DNA of 64,000 nt from an uncultured Campylobacter sp. (GTDB taxonomy: Bacteria; Campylobacterota; Campylobacteria; Campylobacterales; Campylobacteraceae), in NCBI RefSeq assembly GCF_938039205.1, contig NZ_CALHVM010000058.1, forward strand, positions 80,939 through 144,938, given 5' to 3'. The position numbers and the translations under genes are program-made. Under the pieces are notes generated by a model. The model was not told the DNA's origin. It saw only the letters and a list, made by a program, of their open reading frames with translations, and ran no database searches. Of the stretch, positions 1 to 7,941 are shown piece after piece; within the stretch, counting starts at the first letter, position 1; each line of letters starts with the position of its first letter.

Positions 1-1
1 C

Positions 2-739
2 GACCGCTTTATCGCTATGGACGTAAAGTCCGCAGAGATGACCAAATACGCCGCAAACGCTATGCTAGCGACTAAAATAAGCTTTATAAACGAGATCGCG
101 GGTATCTGTGAGCGCGTAGGCGCGGATGTAAATTTGGTGCGAAAAGGAATCGGCAGCGACTCTCGCATCGGTTATAGCTTTATATATCCTGGCTGCGGAT
201 ACGGCGGTAGCTGTTTTCCAAAGGATGTCGAGGCGCTCATCTACACCGCCAGACAAAACGGTTTTGAGCCGAAGGTTTTAAGCGCGGTGGAGGCTAGAAA
301 CGCGGCGCAAAAAACGGTGCTTTTTGAAAAAATTTCAGCATTTTTCGGCGGAAATTTGAGCGGAAAAACGGTGGCGATTTGGGGGCTAGCGTTTAAACCA
401 AACACCGATGATATGCGCGAGGCTAGCTCGCTAGTGCTCATAAAAGCGCTAGAAAACGCGGGCGCAAACGTAGTCGCCTACGATCCAAAAGCCGTAAACG
501 AAGCCAAAAAATATCTACCTAACTCAAATTTAAAATTTGCTCCAAACAAATACGACGCGCTAAACGGCGCCGACGCGCTCGCGCTGGTTACCGAGTGGAG
601 CGAGTTTAGGTCGCCTGATTTTATGGAGATGAAACAGCGGCTAAAAAATGCCGTGATCTTTGACGGGCGCAATCAATACGACGCGAAAAATCTGTCAAAT
701 TTGGGCTTTAAGTATTTTCAAATCGGAGTAAAAGCATGA
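2..739 (+). CDS. ugd: UDP-glucose 6-dehydrogenase, C-terminal part (5' end outside window)
   Basis: Oxidises UDP-glucose to UDP-glucuronate in the cytoplasm, supplying a uronic acid for surface glycans. The reading frame is open from base 2 with family sequence before the first in-window ATG (17), so the gene starts upstream of the window. Visible are the helix motif SAEMTKYAANAM and the catalytic-cysteine motif GGSCFPKD, with Cys codon near base 212, followed by the C-terminal UDP-binding domain with GLAFKPNTDDMREA. It lacks the N-terminal NAD-binding half only because of the window edge. It overlaps the ecotin gene by 4 bases (ATGA). A second, different nucleotide-sugar dehydrogenase lies just downstream, which suggests that two uronic acids are made here. 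Confidence 0.93.
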   Translation, partial: DRFIAMDVKSAEMTKYAANAMLATKISFINEIAGICERVGADVNLVRKGIGSDSRIGYSFIYPGCGYGGSCFPKDVEALIYTARQNGFEPKVLSAVEARNAAQKTVLFEKISAFFGGNLSGKTVAIWGLAFKPNTDDMREASSLVLIKALENAGANVVAYDPKAVNEAKKYLPNSNLKFAPNKYDALNGADALALVTEWSEFRSPDFMEMKQRLKNAVIFDGRNQYDAKNLSNLGFKYFQIGVKA

Positions 740-1179
740 GGAAAATTTTACTTTTTATCGCGGCTTGCGCGCTGCCGTTTGCGCTTTTGGCGGGCGAAAA
801 CGCGGCGAAAACCGAGGAAAATATTTTCGAGCTACCTATTTCAAAGATGCCGCCTGATTATTTTAAATACGAAGTCGCGTTTTTTAAAGATATGCAAATC
901 AACTGCAACTTTGCCTTTTTACTCGGCGGAAAACTCGAGGAAAAAGAGGACGCGCGCGGGATTTATTATGAATTTAGCGGCGGTGACGAGCTGGCGCAAA
1001 CGATGATGCTTTGCAAGGACGGAAAGAAAAAGAGGCGGGTTTATTACGAATTCACTCAAATTTTACCTGGCGTTAGCCCCGTTAAAATCATAACTCCGCA
1101 AGGAGTAGGCGCGGAAATAAGAATGTATGAACGCGTAAAAACGATAGAACCAAAAAAATTAAAAAGGAAAAATAAATGA
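736..1179 (+). CDS. eco: Ecotin-family periplasmic serine protease inhibitor
   Basis: 147 residues with a Sec signal peptide (about residues 1-19, hydrophobic core LLFIAACALPFALLAG). The mature part follows ecotin: the NCN segment with Cys57, LGGKLE, then TMMLCKDGKKK with Cys93, and a late segment resembling the C-terminal strand of ecotin (IITPQGVGAEIRMYE). Ecotin's reactive-site Met (P1) in STMMACPD corresponds to Met90, and Cys57/Cys93 match its disulfide. Ecotins are dimeric inhibitors of chymotrypsin-fold proteases such as neutrophil elastase, and homologues are known from C. rectus and C. showae. ATGA overlaps on both sides place it inside an operon of two sugar-nucleotide dehydrogenases, an unexpected setting for a protease inhibitor. 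Confidence 0.85.
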   Translation: MRKILLFIAACALPFALLAGENAAKTEENIFELPISKMPPDYFKYEVAFFKDMQINCNFAFLLGGKLEEKEDARGIYYEFSGGDELAQTMMLCKDGKKKRRVYYEFTQILPGVSPVKIITPQGVGAEIRMYERVKTIEPKKLKRKNK

Positions 1180-2408
1180 AAATAGCCGTTATTGGACTAG
1201 GATACGTTGGGCTGCCTTTGGCGGCTGCATTTAGCGAGAAATACGAAGTCACGGGCTTTGACGTCAATGCCGCCCGCATAGAGGAGCTCAAAAGCGGGTA
1301 TGACCGCACACTGGAGCTTAGCGCCGAGCAGATGAAAAAAGCGATAGAGAACGGCATGAAATTTAGCCTAAATTTGGACGATATAAAGGATTGCAATTTC
1401 TTTATCGTTACCGTCCCGACGCCGATAGATAAAAACAAACGTCCCGATCTAACGCCAGTGGTAAAAGCCACGCAAAGCGTCGCAAAGGTGCTAAAAAAGG
1501 GCGATATAGTCGTGTATGAAAGCACGGTGTATCCTGGCGTCACGGAGGAGATTTGCGTGCCGCTGCTTGAGCAAAGCGGGCTTAAATTTAACGAGGACTT
1601 TTTCTGCGGATACTCGCCTGAGCGCATAAACCCGGGCGATAAAGAGCACACCGTAACTAAAATCAAAAAAATCACTAGCGGCTCGACGCCCGAGGTAGCC
1701 GACAAGGTCGATGAGGTCTACCGCTCGATCATAACGGTGGGCACGCATAAAGCGCCTACTATCAAGGTTGCTGAGGCCGCCAAAGTCATCGAAAACACGC
1801 AGCGCGATATCAACATCGCCTTTATGAACGAGCTTGCTATGATATTTAACAAGATGAACATCGACACGAACGCCGTTTTGCAGGCTGCGGGCACGAAGTG
1901 GAATTTCTTAAATTTTCGCCCTGGGCTAGTAGGCGGCCACTGCATCGGCGTAGATCCATACTACCTCACGCACAAGGCGCAGGAGCTTGGCTTTCATCCG
2001 GAAATGATCCTAGCCGGACGCCGCATCAACGACAATATGGGCAAATACGCCGCAGATCAGGTCGTAAAACTGATGATAAAAAGGGGCGTTTTGATAAATT
2101 CGGCTCGCGTTTTGGTGCTTGGCCTTACGTTTAAAGAAAACTGCCCGGATATCCGTAACTCGCGCGTGATAGACGTGATCGAGGAGCTTAAGGATTTTGG
2201 TTGCCGCGTGGACGTCTACGATCCGTGGGCGGACGAGGCCGAGGTAAAGCGCGAATACGGTATCGTGCCGCTAAAAAGCTTTGACGAGGAGGACTACGAC
2301 TGCGTCGTGATCGCCGTCGCTCACGATAAATTTAAAGGGTTAAAATTTAGCAAAGCTCTCGTTTACGATATCAAAAACGTTTACGAAAACGCCGACGCAA
2401 GGCTGTAA
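1176..2408 (+). CDS. UDP-N-acetyl-hexosamine 6-dehydrogenase (WbpO/TviB type)
   Basis: 410 residues of the UDP-glucose/GDP-mannose dehydrogenase family. The N-terminal Rossmann motif GLGYVG is at residues 7-12, the middle dimerisation helix carries KVAEAAKVIENTQRDINIA, and the catalytic cysteine is Cys256 in GGHCIGVDPYYL. The sequence is much closer to the UDP-GlcNAc/GalNAc dehydrogenases that make HexNAc uronic acids than to Ugd, so the product is probably UDP-GalNAcA or UDP-GlcNAcA; which epimer cannot be told by eye. It starts with an ATGA overlap on ecotin and its stop overlaps the flippase start by one base, so these genes are co-transcribed. It likely feeds the glycan whose flippase and transferase follow. 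Confidence 0.88.
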   Translation: MKIAVIGLGYVGLPLAAAFSEKYEVTGFDVNAARIEELKSGYDRTLELSAEQMKKAIENGMKFSLNLDDIKDCNFFIVTVPTPIDKNKRPDLTPVVKATQSVAKVLKKGDIVVYESTVYPGVTEEICVPLLEQSGLKFNEDFFCGYSPERINPGDKEHTVTKIKKITSGSTPEVADKVDEVYRSIITVGTHKAPTIKVAEAAKVIENTQRDINIAFMNELAMIFNKMNIDTNAVLQAAGTKWNFLNFRPGLVGGHCIGVDPYYLTHKAQELGFHPEMILAGRRINDNMGKYAADQVVKLMIKRGVLINSARVLVLGLTFKENCPDIRNSRVIDVIEELKDFGCRVDVYDPWADEAEVKREYGIVPLKSFDEEDYDCVVIAVAHDKFKGLKFSKALVYDIKNVYENADARL

Positions 2409-3922
2409 TGCTCGTAAATTTGATCAGCTCCATCGTCGTTTTTATCGTCTCGATGGGGATAAATTTTTTCCTCACGCCTTACATTCTAAAAAGCCTAGGC
2501 AACGAAGCCTACGGCTTTGTCGGGCTGTCTAACGCTATCGTGGCTTATGCTCTAGTAGTAACCGCTGCGATAAACTCGGTTAGCGGCCGTTTCGTCGCGT
2601 ACGAGTGGCACAGAGGGGGCACCCGCGCGGCTAACGCCTACTACTCGTCGGTTCTAGTCGTAAATATCTTTTTTTGCGTTCTGATTTTGCTGGGTGCCGG
2701 CATTTTTATCTTAAATTTACAAAGCGTGCTAAACGTCAGCGACGCGCTGCTTAGCGACGTGCGGCTTACTTTTGCGTTTTATTTTATAAATTTTTGCGTC
2801 GGACTTTTTAACGGTGTCATCAGCGTCTCGATGTTTATCAAAAACAAGCTCTACATCATCTCCGTTCGCAACGCCGCGTCTAGCGCCATTTTGGCCGTTC
2901 TCATCGTCGCGCTTTTTTATTTTTTCAGACCGATGATCGCTTATATCGCGATCTCCGCTCTAGTCGCGTCGCTCTTTGTGTTTTTTACGAGCGTTTGGGT
3001 TTCGCGCCGTATCACTCCGGAGCTTAAATTTAACCCGCGCGAATTTGACTTTGCGCGGATAAAAGAGCTGCTAAAATCAGGCGTCTATAATAGCTTTAAC
3101 GCCCTAAACCGCGTGCTTATGAGCGGTATGGATCTGTTTATCTGCAACATCTTTTTAAGCGCTAACGCGACGGGAATTTTAGCCGTTTCAAAGGCGGCTC
3201 CGATCATTTTGGAAAGCTTCGTAGCGCAGCTTAGCGCGATATTTGCGCCAAAATTTGTCGAGCACTACTCTAAGTCAAATTTGACCGCGCTTGTTGCGGA
3301 TGCTAAATTTTCGATGCGAGTTACGGCTTTTGTCATGAGCGTACCGGCTGCTATTTTTGTGGCTTTTGGACGCGAATTTTACACGCTTTGGCTACCGTTT
3401 AAAAGCGCGGATGAGATAAGCCTAATCTATAATCTTTCGATGATAACCCTGGTGCCGATTATATTTATTAGCTACGTTTTTTCGCTTTTTAATCTCGACA
3501 GTGCGACCAATAAACTAAAACGCCCCGCGATAGCAAACACTATTTTGGGTGCCGGCACGATTTTGGCTCAGATTGCCGTGCTTAAATTTACACCTTACGG
3601 TATTTACGGTATGGCGATCGTCGGCGCCGCACTTTATTCGGTGCGCATTTTGGGGTTTGACCTCATAAATGCCGCCTTAAATTTGAGCTTGCCGCTTACC
3701 ACTTTTTATGGCGTTTATTTTAAAAATTTGGCCGTTTTTGTAGCTGTTTGCGGGCTGTTTTTTTGGCTGCGAAATTTCGTGCAGATTTCAAGCTGGAGCG
3801 AATTTGCCGCGTATTCGGCGGTTTTACTTGCGCTCGGTTACGCCGCGAGCTTATTTTTGATATTTGATAAAAGAGAGCAACTAATCGTGATAAATAAGAT
3901 CAAATCGAAGTTTAAAAGATGA
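2408..3922 (+). CDS. Wzx-type polysaccharide/oligosaccharide flippase (MOP superfamily)
   Basis: 504 residues and strongly hydrophobic throughout, with about 12-14 predicted membrane segments. The N-terminus (NFFLTPYILKSLGNEAYGF) is typical of Wzx/RfbX-like polysaccharide biosynthesis proteins. Such proteins flip undecaprenyl-pyrophosphate-linked glycans across the inner membrane. In C. jejuni the gene just before pglH is the ABC flippase pglK; here that position is held by this MOP-type protein plus a GT25 gene, and no pglK is seen in the window. It may serve the N-glycan, or a separate glycan made by the upstream cassette. It is joined to both neighbours by 1-4 base overlaps. Confidence 0.85.
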   Translation: MLVNLISSIVVFIVSMGINFFLTPYILKSLGNEAYGFVGLSNAIVAYALVVTAAINSVSGRFVAYEWHRGGTRAANAYYSSVLVVNIFFCVLILLGAGIFILNLQSVLNVSDALLSDVRLTFAFYFINFCVGLFNGVISVSMFIKNKLYIISVRNAASSAILAVLIVALFYFFRPMIAYIAISALVASLFVFFTSVWVSRRITPELKFNPREFDFARIKELLKSGVYNSFNALNRVLMSGMDLFICNIFLSANATGILAVSKAAPIILESFVAQLSAIFAPKFVEHYSKSNLTALVADAKFSMRVTAFVMSVPAAIFVAFGREFYTLWLPFKSADEISLIYNLSMITLVPIIFISYVFSLFNLDSATNKLKRPAIANTILGAGTILAQIAVLKFTPYGIYGMAIVGAALYSVRILGFDLINAALNLSLPLTTFYGVYFKNLAVFVAVCGLFFWLRNFVQISSWSEFAAYSAVLLALGYAASLFLIFDKREQLIVINKIKSKFKR

Positions 3923-4674
3923 AAAATTTAGTATTCGTTATTTCGCTAAAAAGCGACGAGGCGCGCCGAGAAAAGCTAAAAGGGCGGTTTAAAAACTACG
4001 GCGAATTTAAGCTTGTCGAGGCGACCGACGGCAGGGCTATGAGCGCAAAGGAGTACTATGGCTACGCGCTAGCTAGCCTTGAGGCCTACGGCAGGCTGTT
4101 AAGCCCGTCCGAGGTCGGCTGCTCGCTCTCTCACATGCGCGCTTACGAGGAGTTTTTAAAAAGCGACGCCAAATTTGCTCTCATTTTAGAAGACGACGTT
4201 ATCGGAGACGAGGACGGCGTGAAAAAGGCGTTTGAAACGGCTGCTAAGATGGACGAAGGCTCGGCGCTCATTTGCGGCGCGCAAGACGGGCTAGAGGGGC
4301 GATTTAGTGCATTTGGCAAAAAGCTGGAGGATGATTTTTGGCTGGTCTCAAAGCGCTCTTACGGCACGATCTACCGAGCGGCTGCTTACGTGCTTGATAG
4401 GCGCGCGGCGGAAAAGATCTTGCAAACGCACAAAAAGGCACTTTGCGTGGCTGATTTTTGGAGAATTTTGCTTTTGCAAAACGGCTTAAAGATGTATTTT
4501 AGCGATATCTTTGCTCATCCGACAGATCTAGCGGACTCAAATATCCAAGCCGAGCGGGTGCAAAGAGCGCAGGTAAAGGTCTCCCCGCTAGCTCGCCTAA
4601 ACAGCTTAAAATATGTCGCCGCAACGCGCCTTGAAGCAGCAATTTTAGGCTATGAGCGGATATTTAAAAGATAA
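3919..4674 (+). CDS. Glycosyltransferase family 25 protein
   Basis: 251 residues. It opens with FVISLKSDEARREKL, has the GCSLSH segment (residues 67-72) and the acidic LILEDDV motif (EDD at 91-93), all typical of GT25 (LgtB/LgtE-like lipooligosaccharide galactosyl- or glucosyltransferases). It acts in the cytoplasm or at the membrane on a nucleotide-sugar donor that cannot be told from sequence. ATGA overlap with the flippase gene. A 93-base AT-rich gap separates it from pglH, the first real break in the run, so pglH may have its own promoter. Confidence 0.85.
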   Translation: MKNLVFVISLKSDEARREKLKGRFKNYGEFKLVEATDGRAMSAKEYYGYALASLEAYGRLLSPSEVGCSLSHMRAYEEFLKSDAKFALILEDDVIGDEDGVKKAFETAAKMDEGSALICGAQDGLEGRFSAFGKKLEDDFWLVSKRSYGTIYRAAAYVLDRRAAEKILQTHKKALCVADFWRILLLQNGLKMYFSDIFAHPTDLADSNIQAERVQRAQVKVSPLARLNSLKYVAATRLEAAILGYERIFKR

Positions 4675-4767
4675 GAAACTAAGCGATTATAAAGCTCAAA
4701 ATTTATAAAATCAATAATTTTGAAGATTTATTAAATTTTCGCGCACCGATTAAAATTTGGAGAGAGA

Positions 4768-5832
4768 ATGAAGGTTTTATTTATAATTTCGACCCTGCAA
4801 GCAGGCGGCGCTGAGCGCGTGATGAGCTTGCTAGCGAGCTATTTTGCGAAATTTCACGACGTAACGCTTTTAAAATTTGACACCAAACCGCCGTTTTACG
4901 AGCTAGACGAGAGGATAAAGCTGATCGATTTGCCTTTTCCGATGGTAAAAAAAGGATTTTTTGCAAATTTAATCAGGCGTGTGAAAAAGTTTTTTTATCA
5001 GCGAAATTTGATCAAAAACGGCGGTTTTGACGTCGTTATCTCTTCGATGGATAGCACCAATATCAACGTGATTTTGTCGAATTTATTTATAAACAAACCG
5101 CTTTTTATCAGCGAGCATTCAAGCGCCGATTTTTTCAAAGGGCGCGGCTGGCTGTTTTTGCGCCGTATTCTATACCCGCTAGCTAGCGGACTCACGGTGC
5201 TTACAAAAGAGGACTACGAATACTATAGCTTCGTAAAAAATAAAACCGTGATGTATAATCCGATGTTTGAAGCCAAAAAACAGGGCTTGCCGAAGGAAAA
5301 TATCATCCTTTTCGTCGGTCGTCTCATCTCGCTTAAAGGTTGCGACGTATTTTTAAAAGCTATGAGCCTAGTAGATAAAGAGCTTTTAAAAGAGTGGAAA
5401 ATTGTGATAGCAGGCGCTGGCGAGGAAAGGCAAAGGCTAGAGCTCATCGCGCACGAACAACTGCATCTAAATGCCGAATTTATAGGGCAAACGAGCGATG
5501 TCGCTTCGCTTTACGAAAGGTCTAAAATTTTAGTCTCAAGCTCTAAAACCGAAGGCTTACCAAACGTTTTAATCGAGAGCGTATTTTTTAACTGCGCTAG
5601 GGTGGCGACTGCTACAAGCGGCGCAAAAGAGCTCATCGAGGACGGCAAGGACGGATTTTTAGTACCGATAGACGACGTAAAAGCGCTCGGAAGTAAAATC
5701 GAACTTTTAATGCGCAACGAGGAGCTAAGACTAGAGCTGGTAAAAAACGCCAACGAGCGCAAAAATGCCTTTAAAACCGATCAAATTTATCAAAAGTGGA
5801 TGGATTTTATCACACAAAACATAAAGAGCTAA
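4768..5832 (+). CDS. pglH: N-glycan glycosyltransferase PglH (GT4)
   Basis: 354 residues, GT-B fold GT4. N-terminal GGAER motif, a middle segment (PLFISEHSSADFF then FLRRILYP) that matches C. jejuni PglH, and the C-terminal nucleotide-sugar site with SSSKTEGLPNVLIES. In C. jejuni PglH adds the last three GalNAc residues to the undecaprenyl-linked glycan; the sugar and number here may differ. Start is ATG at 4768 behind GGAGAGAG. The position as the first pgl gene before pglI and pglJ is the same as in C. jejuni. Confidence 0.88.
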   Translation: MKVLFIISTLQAGGAERVMSLLASYFAKFHDVTLLKFDTKPPFYELDERIKLIDLPFPMVKKGFFANLIRRVKKFFYQRNLIKNGGFDVVISSMDSTNINVILSNLFINKPLFISEHSSADFFKGRGWLFLRRILYPLASGLTVLTKEDYEYYSFVKNKTVMYNPMFEAKKQGLPKENIILFVGRLISLKGCDVFLKAMSLVDKELLKEWKIVIAGAGEERQRLELIAHEQLHLNAEFIGQTSDVASLYERSKILVSSSKTEGLPNVLIESVFFNCARVATATSGAKELIEDGKDGFLVPIDDVKALGSKIELLMRNEELRLELVKNANERKNAFKTDQIYQKWMDFITQNIKS

Positions 5833-5833
5833 A

Positions 5834-6817
5834 ATGCTAAAAGTAAGCATAATAATCCCAACCTACAACCGCAAAGAGCTTTTTGAAGCCGCCCTAAAAA
5901 GCGCGCTGGCTCAAGACTACGAAAACAAAGAAATCATAATCAGCGACGATAACTCAAACGACGGCACGCGCGAGCTTGCGCAAAGCTACGTCGCTAAATA
6001 TGGCAACGTAAAATACGTCTTAAACCAAACCTATGACCGCGGCCCAAACGGCAATAAAAACAACGGTTTTGACCACGCTAGCGGCGATGCTTTCGTGATA
6101 CTAGACGACGATGACTTGCTGATAGAAGGCGCCATAAGCAAGATGGCGGCCGTGCTAGAGCAGGGGTATGCTAGCGTATGGGCGAACTGTTATTTTGAGA
6201 TTGACGGCGAGCCGACGACGAAATTTTCGGGATTTGGACTAAATAAAAGCGGGGAAATTTCGCCGCAGGACTACTACGACGGCAAGATAACGGGCGAGTT
6301 TTTGATAATGTTTCGCCGCGATGCGATCGGGCAGAGGCGCTTTGAAAAGGGGCTTTACGGTAGCGAAAATACGCTTTGGATCTACCTTTTTGATCTTCCT
6401 GCTTACTATCTACACGATGCAGTGCGTATTTACCGCTTTCACCGCAGCGACAGCGTCACGATAAACTCGTTTAAGCGCCCGCTTTGCATAATGAAAGGCT
6501 ACGCGATGACTGCGGAGCTCATTTTGCAAAAGATTGCTGAGAAAAACGCTCAAGCTAGAGCAAACGGGGCAAATTCGGCCGAGCCGAAATTTCGCGTAAA
6601 CGATGCTCATATCGCGATCCTCTATAAAATGGCGGCGTACTATGCTAAATTTGGCGGCGAATACAAAAAAATGTACGAATATCTTTTTAAAAGCCTCAAA
6701 TTTAAATTTACCAAAGAAGCGCTGGCGATGCTGACTTTAAGCCCGTTTCCAAAGTCTATGATTTTGTTTTTAACTAAAATTCGCGTTTGGATATACAAAA
6801 AAACGCGCGGCGAATGA
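5834..6817 (+). CDS. pglI: N-glycan branching glycosyltransferase PglI (GT2)
   Basis: 327 residues, GT-A fold GT2. IIIPTYNRKELFEAAL at the N-terminus, the donor-binding ISDDNS, and the metal-binding aspartate run DDDD at residues 91-94. The PNGNKNNGFDHASG segment matches C. jejuni PglI, which adds the branching glucose to the lipid-linked heptasaccharide. The donor in this species is not proven. It begins one base after the pglH stop codon and overlaps pglJ by 4 bases. Confidence 0.88.
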   Translation: MLKVSIIIPTYNRKELFEAALKSALAQDYENKEIIISDDNSNDGTRELAQSYVAKYGNVKYVLNQTYDRGPNGNKNNGFDHASGDAFVILDDDDLLIEGAISKMAAVLEQGYASVWANCYFEIDGEPTTKFSGFGLNKSGEISPQDYYDGKITGEFLIMFRRDAIGQRRFEKGLYGSENTLWIYLFDLPAYYLHDAVRIYRFHRSDSVTINSFKRPLCIMKGYAMTAELILQKIAEKNAQARANGANSAEPKFRVNDAHIAILYKMAAYYAKFGGEYKKMYEYLFKSLKFKFTKEALAMLTLSPFPKSMILFLTKIRVWIYKKTRGE

Positions 6818-7941
6818 AAAAATTAGCCGTTTTTCTCTACTCGATGGGGCCGGGCGGCGCGGAGCGCGTGGTTTCAAATTTGCTCCCGGCTCTGTGCGAA
6901 AAATACGAAGTTCATCTCGTTTTGATGAGCGAGGTTGTAGCCTACGAGATACCAAGCGCGGTTAAAATTCACTTCCTCGAGCGCTCGGATCCATATGAGA
7001 GCGGCGTAAAAAAGCTTTTTCGTTTGGGGCTTTTGTTTCCGTTTCTAGCCTTAAACTATAAAAAACTTTGCGACGACTTGGCTATTGACCTGCATTTTGT
7101 CTTAATGAACCGTCCTTGCTACATCGCGCTTTTAGCAAGGATCGCCGGAGTAAAAGGACGTATGGTTATAAGCGAGCGCAGCTGTCCGTCGGTTATCTAT
7201 AAAAGCGGCCTTAGCGGGCTGGCTAATAGAATTTTAGTCAAGGCTCTTTACTCTAGAGCCGATCTTATCCTTGCTAACGCGCAGGGAAATGCCGATGATC
7301 TCGTGCGAAATTTCGGCTGCGACAGGGAAAAGACGAAAGTGCTATATAATGCGGTTGATTTAGCGGCGATAAAAACTCTCGCCGATGAGCCGTTAGAGGG
7401 CAAATTTAAGCCGTTTTTTCTAAATATCGGGCGGCTTGATAGCGGTAAAAATCAAGCGATGTTAATAAAAATAATCGCAAATTTAAATGACGAGCGCGCG
7501 ACGCTTGGGATTTTAGGCAAAGGGCCTTTGCAAGGCGAGCTTCAAAATTTGATCGATGAGCTTGGCGTGAGCGAGCGAGTAAAGCTGCTAGGCACGGATA
7601 AAAATCCGTTTAAATTTATCAAAAGCGTGCAGTGTTTTGTCTGCGCTTCGCGCTTTGAGGGCTTTTCAAACGTGCTTTTGGAGGCGCTTGCTTGCGAGAG
7701 ATTTATCATCTCCACCGATCATAAAAGCGGCGCTAGAGAGCTTCTTGGCGACGATGAGTACGGCATTTTAACTCCTGTTGACGACGAAAAAGCTATGGAG
7801 TCGGCGATGAGGAGAGCGCTTGAGGATGAAAATCTGAGGCAAGATTACGAAAAAAGAGCGTACGACCGCGTAGTAAAATTTGATAAAAACGCCGTCGCGG
7901 CGCAACTCATAGGATACTTAGAGGGTGAAAATGGCGAGTAA
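6814..7941 (+). CDS. pglJ: N-glycan glycosyltransferase PglJ (GT4)
   Basis: 375 residues from the ATG at 6814, chosen over an in-frame ATG at 6787 because it gives the usual ATGA overlap with pglI and the family N-terminus (KLAVFLYSMGPGGAERVV). Middle and C-terminal segments (FVLMNRPCYIALLARI, DHKSGARELLGDDEYG) closely follow C. jejuni PglJ, which adds the second GalNAc of the glycan on the cytoplasmic face of the inner membrane. The usual GT4 motif ASRFEGFSNVLLEAL holds the donor-binding Glu residues. Its 3' end overlaps pglB by 11 bases. Confidence 0.9.
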   Translation: MKKLAVFLYSMGPGGAERVVSNLLPALCEKYEVHLVLMSEVVAYEIPSAVKIHFLERSDPYESGVKKLFRLGLLFPFLALNYKKLCDDLAIDLHFVLMNRPCYIALLARIAGVKGRMVISERSCPSVIYKSGLSGLANRILVKALYSRADLILANAQGNADDLVRNFGCDREKTKVLYNAVDLAAIKTLADEPLEGKFKPFFLNIGRLDSGKNQAMLIKIIANLNDERATLGILGKGPLQGELQNLIDELGVSERVKLLGTDKNPFKFIKSVQCFVCASRFEGFSNVLLEALACERFIISTDHKSGARELLGDDEYGILTPVDDEKAMESAMRRALEDENLRQDYEKRAYDRVVKFDKNAVAAQLIGYLEGENGE

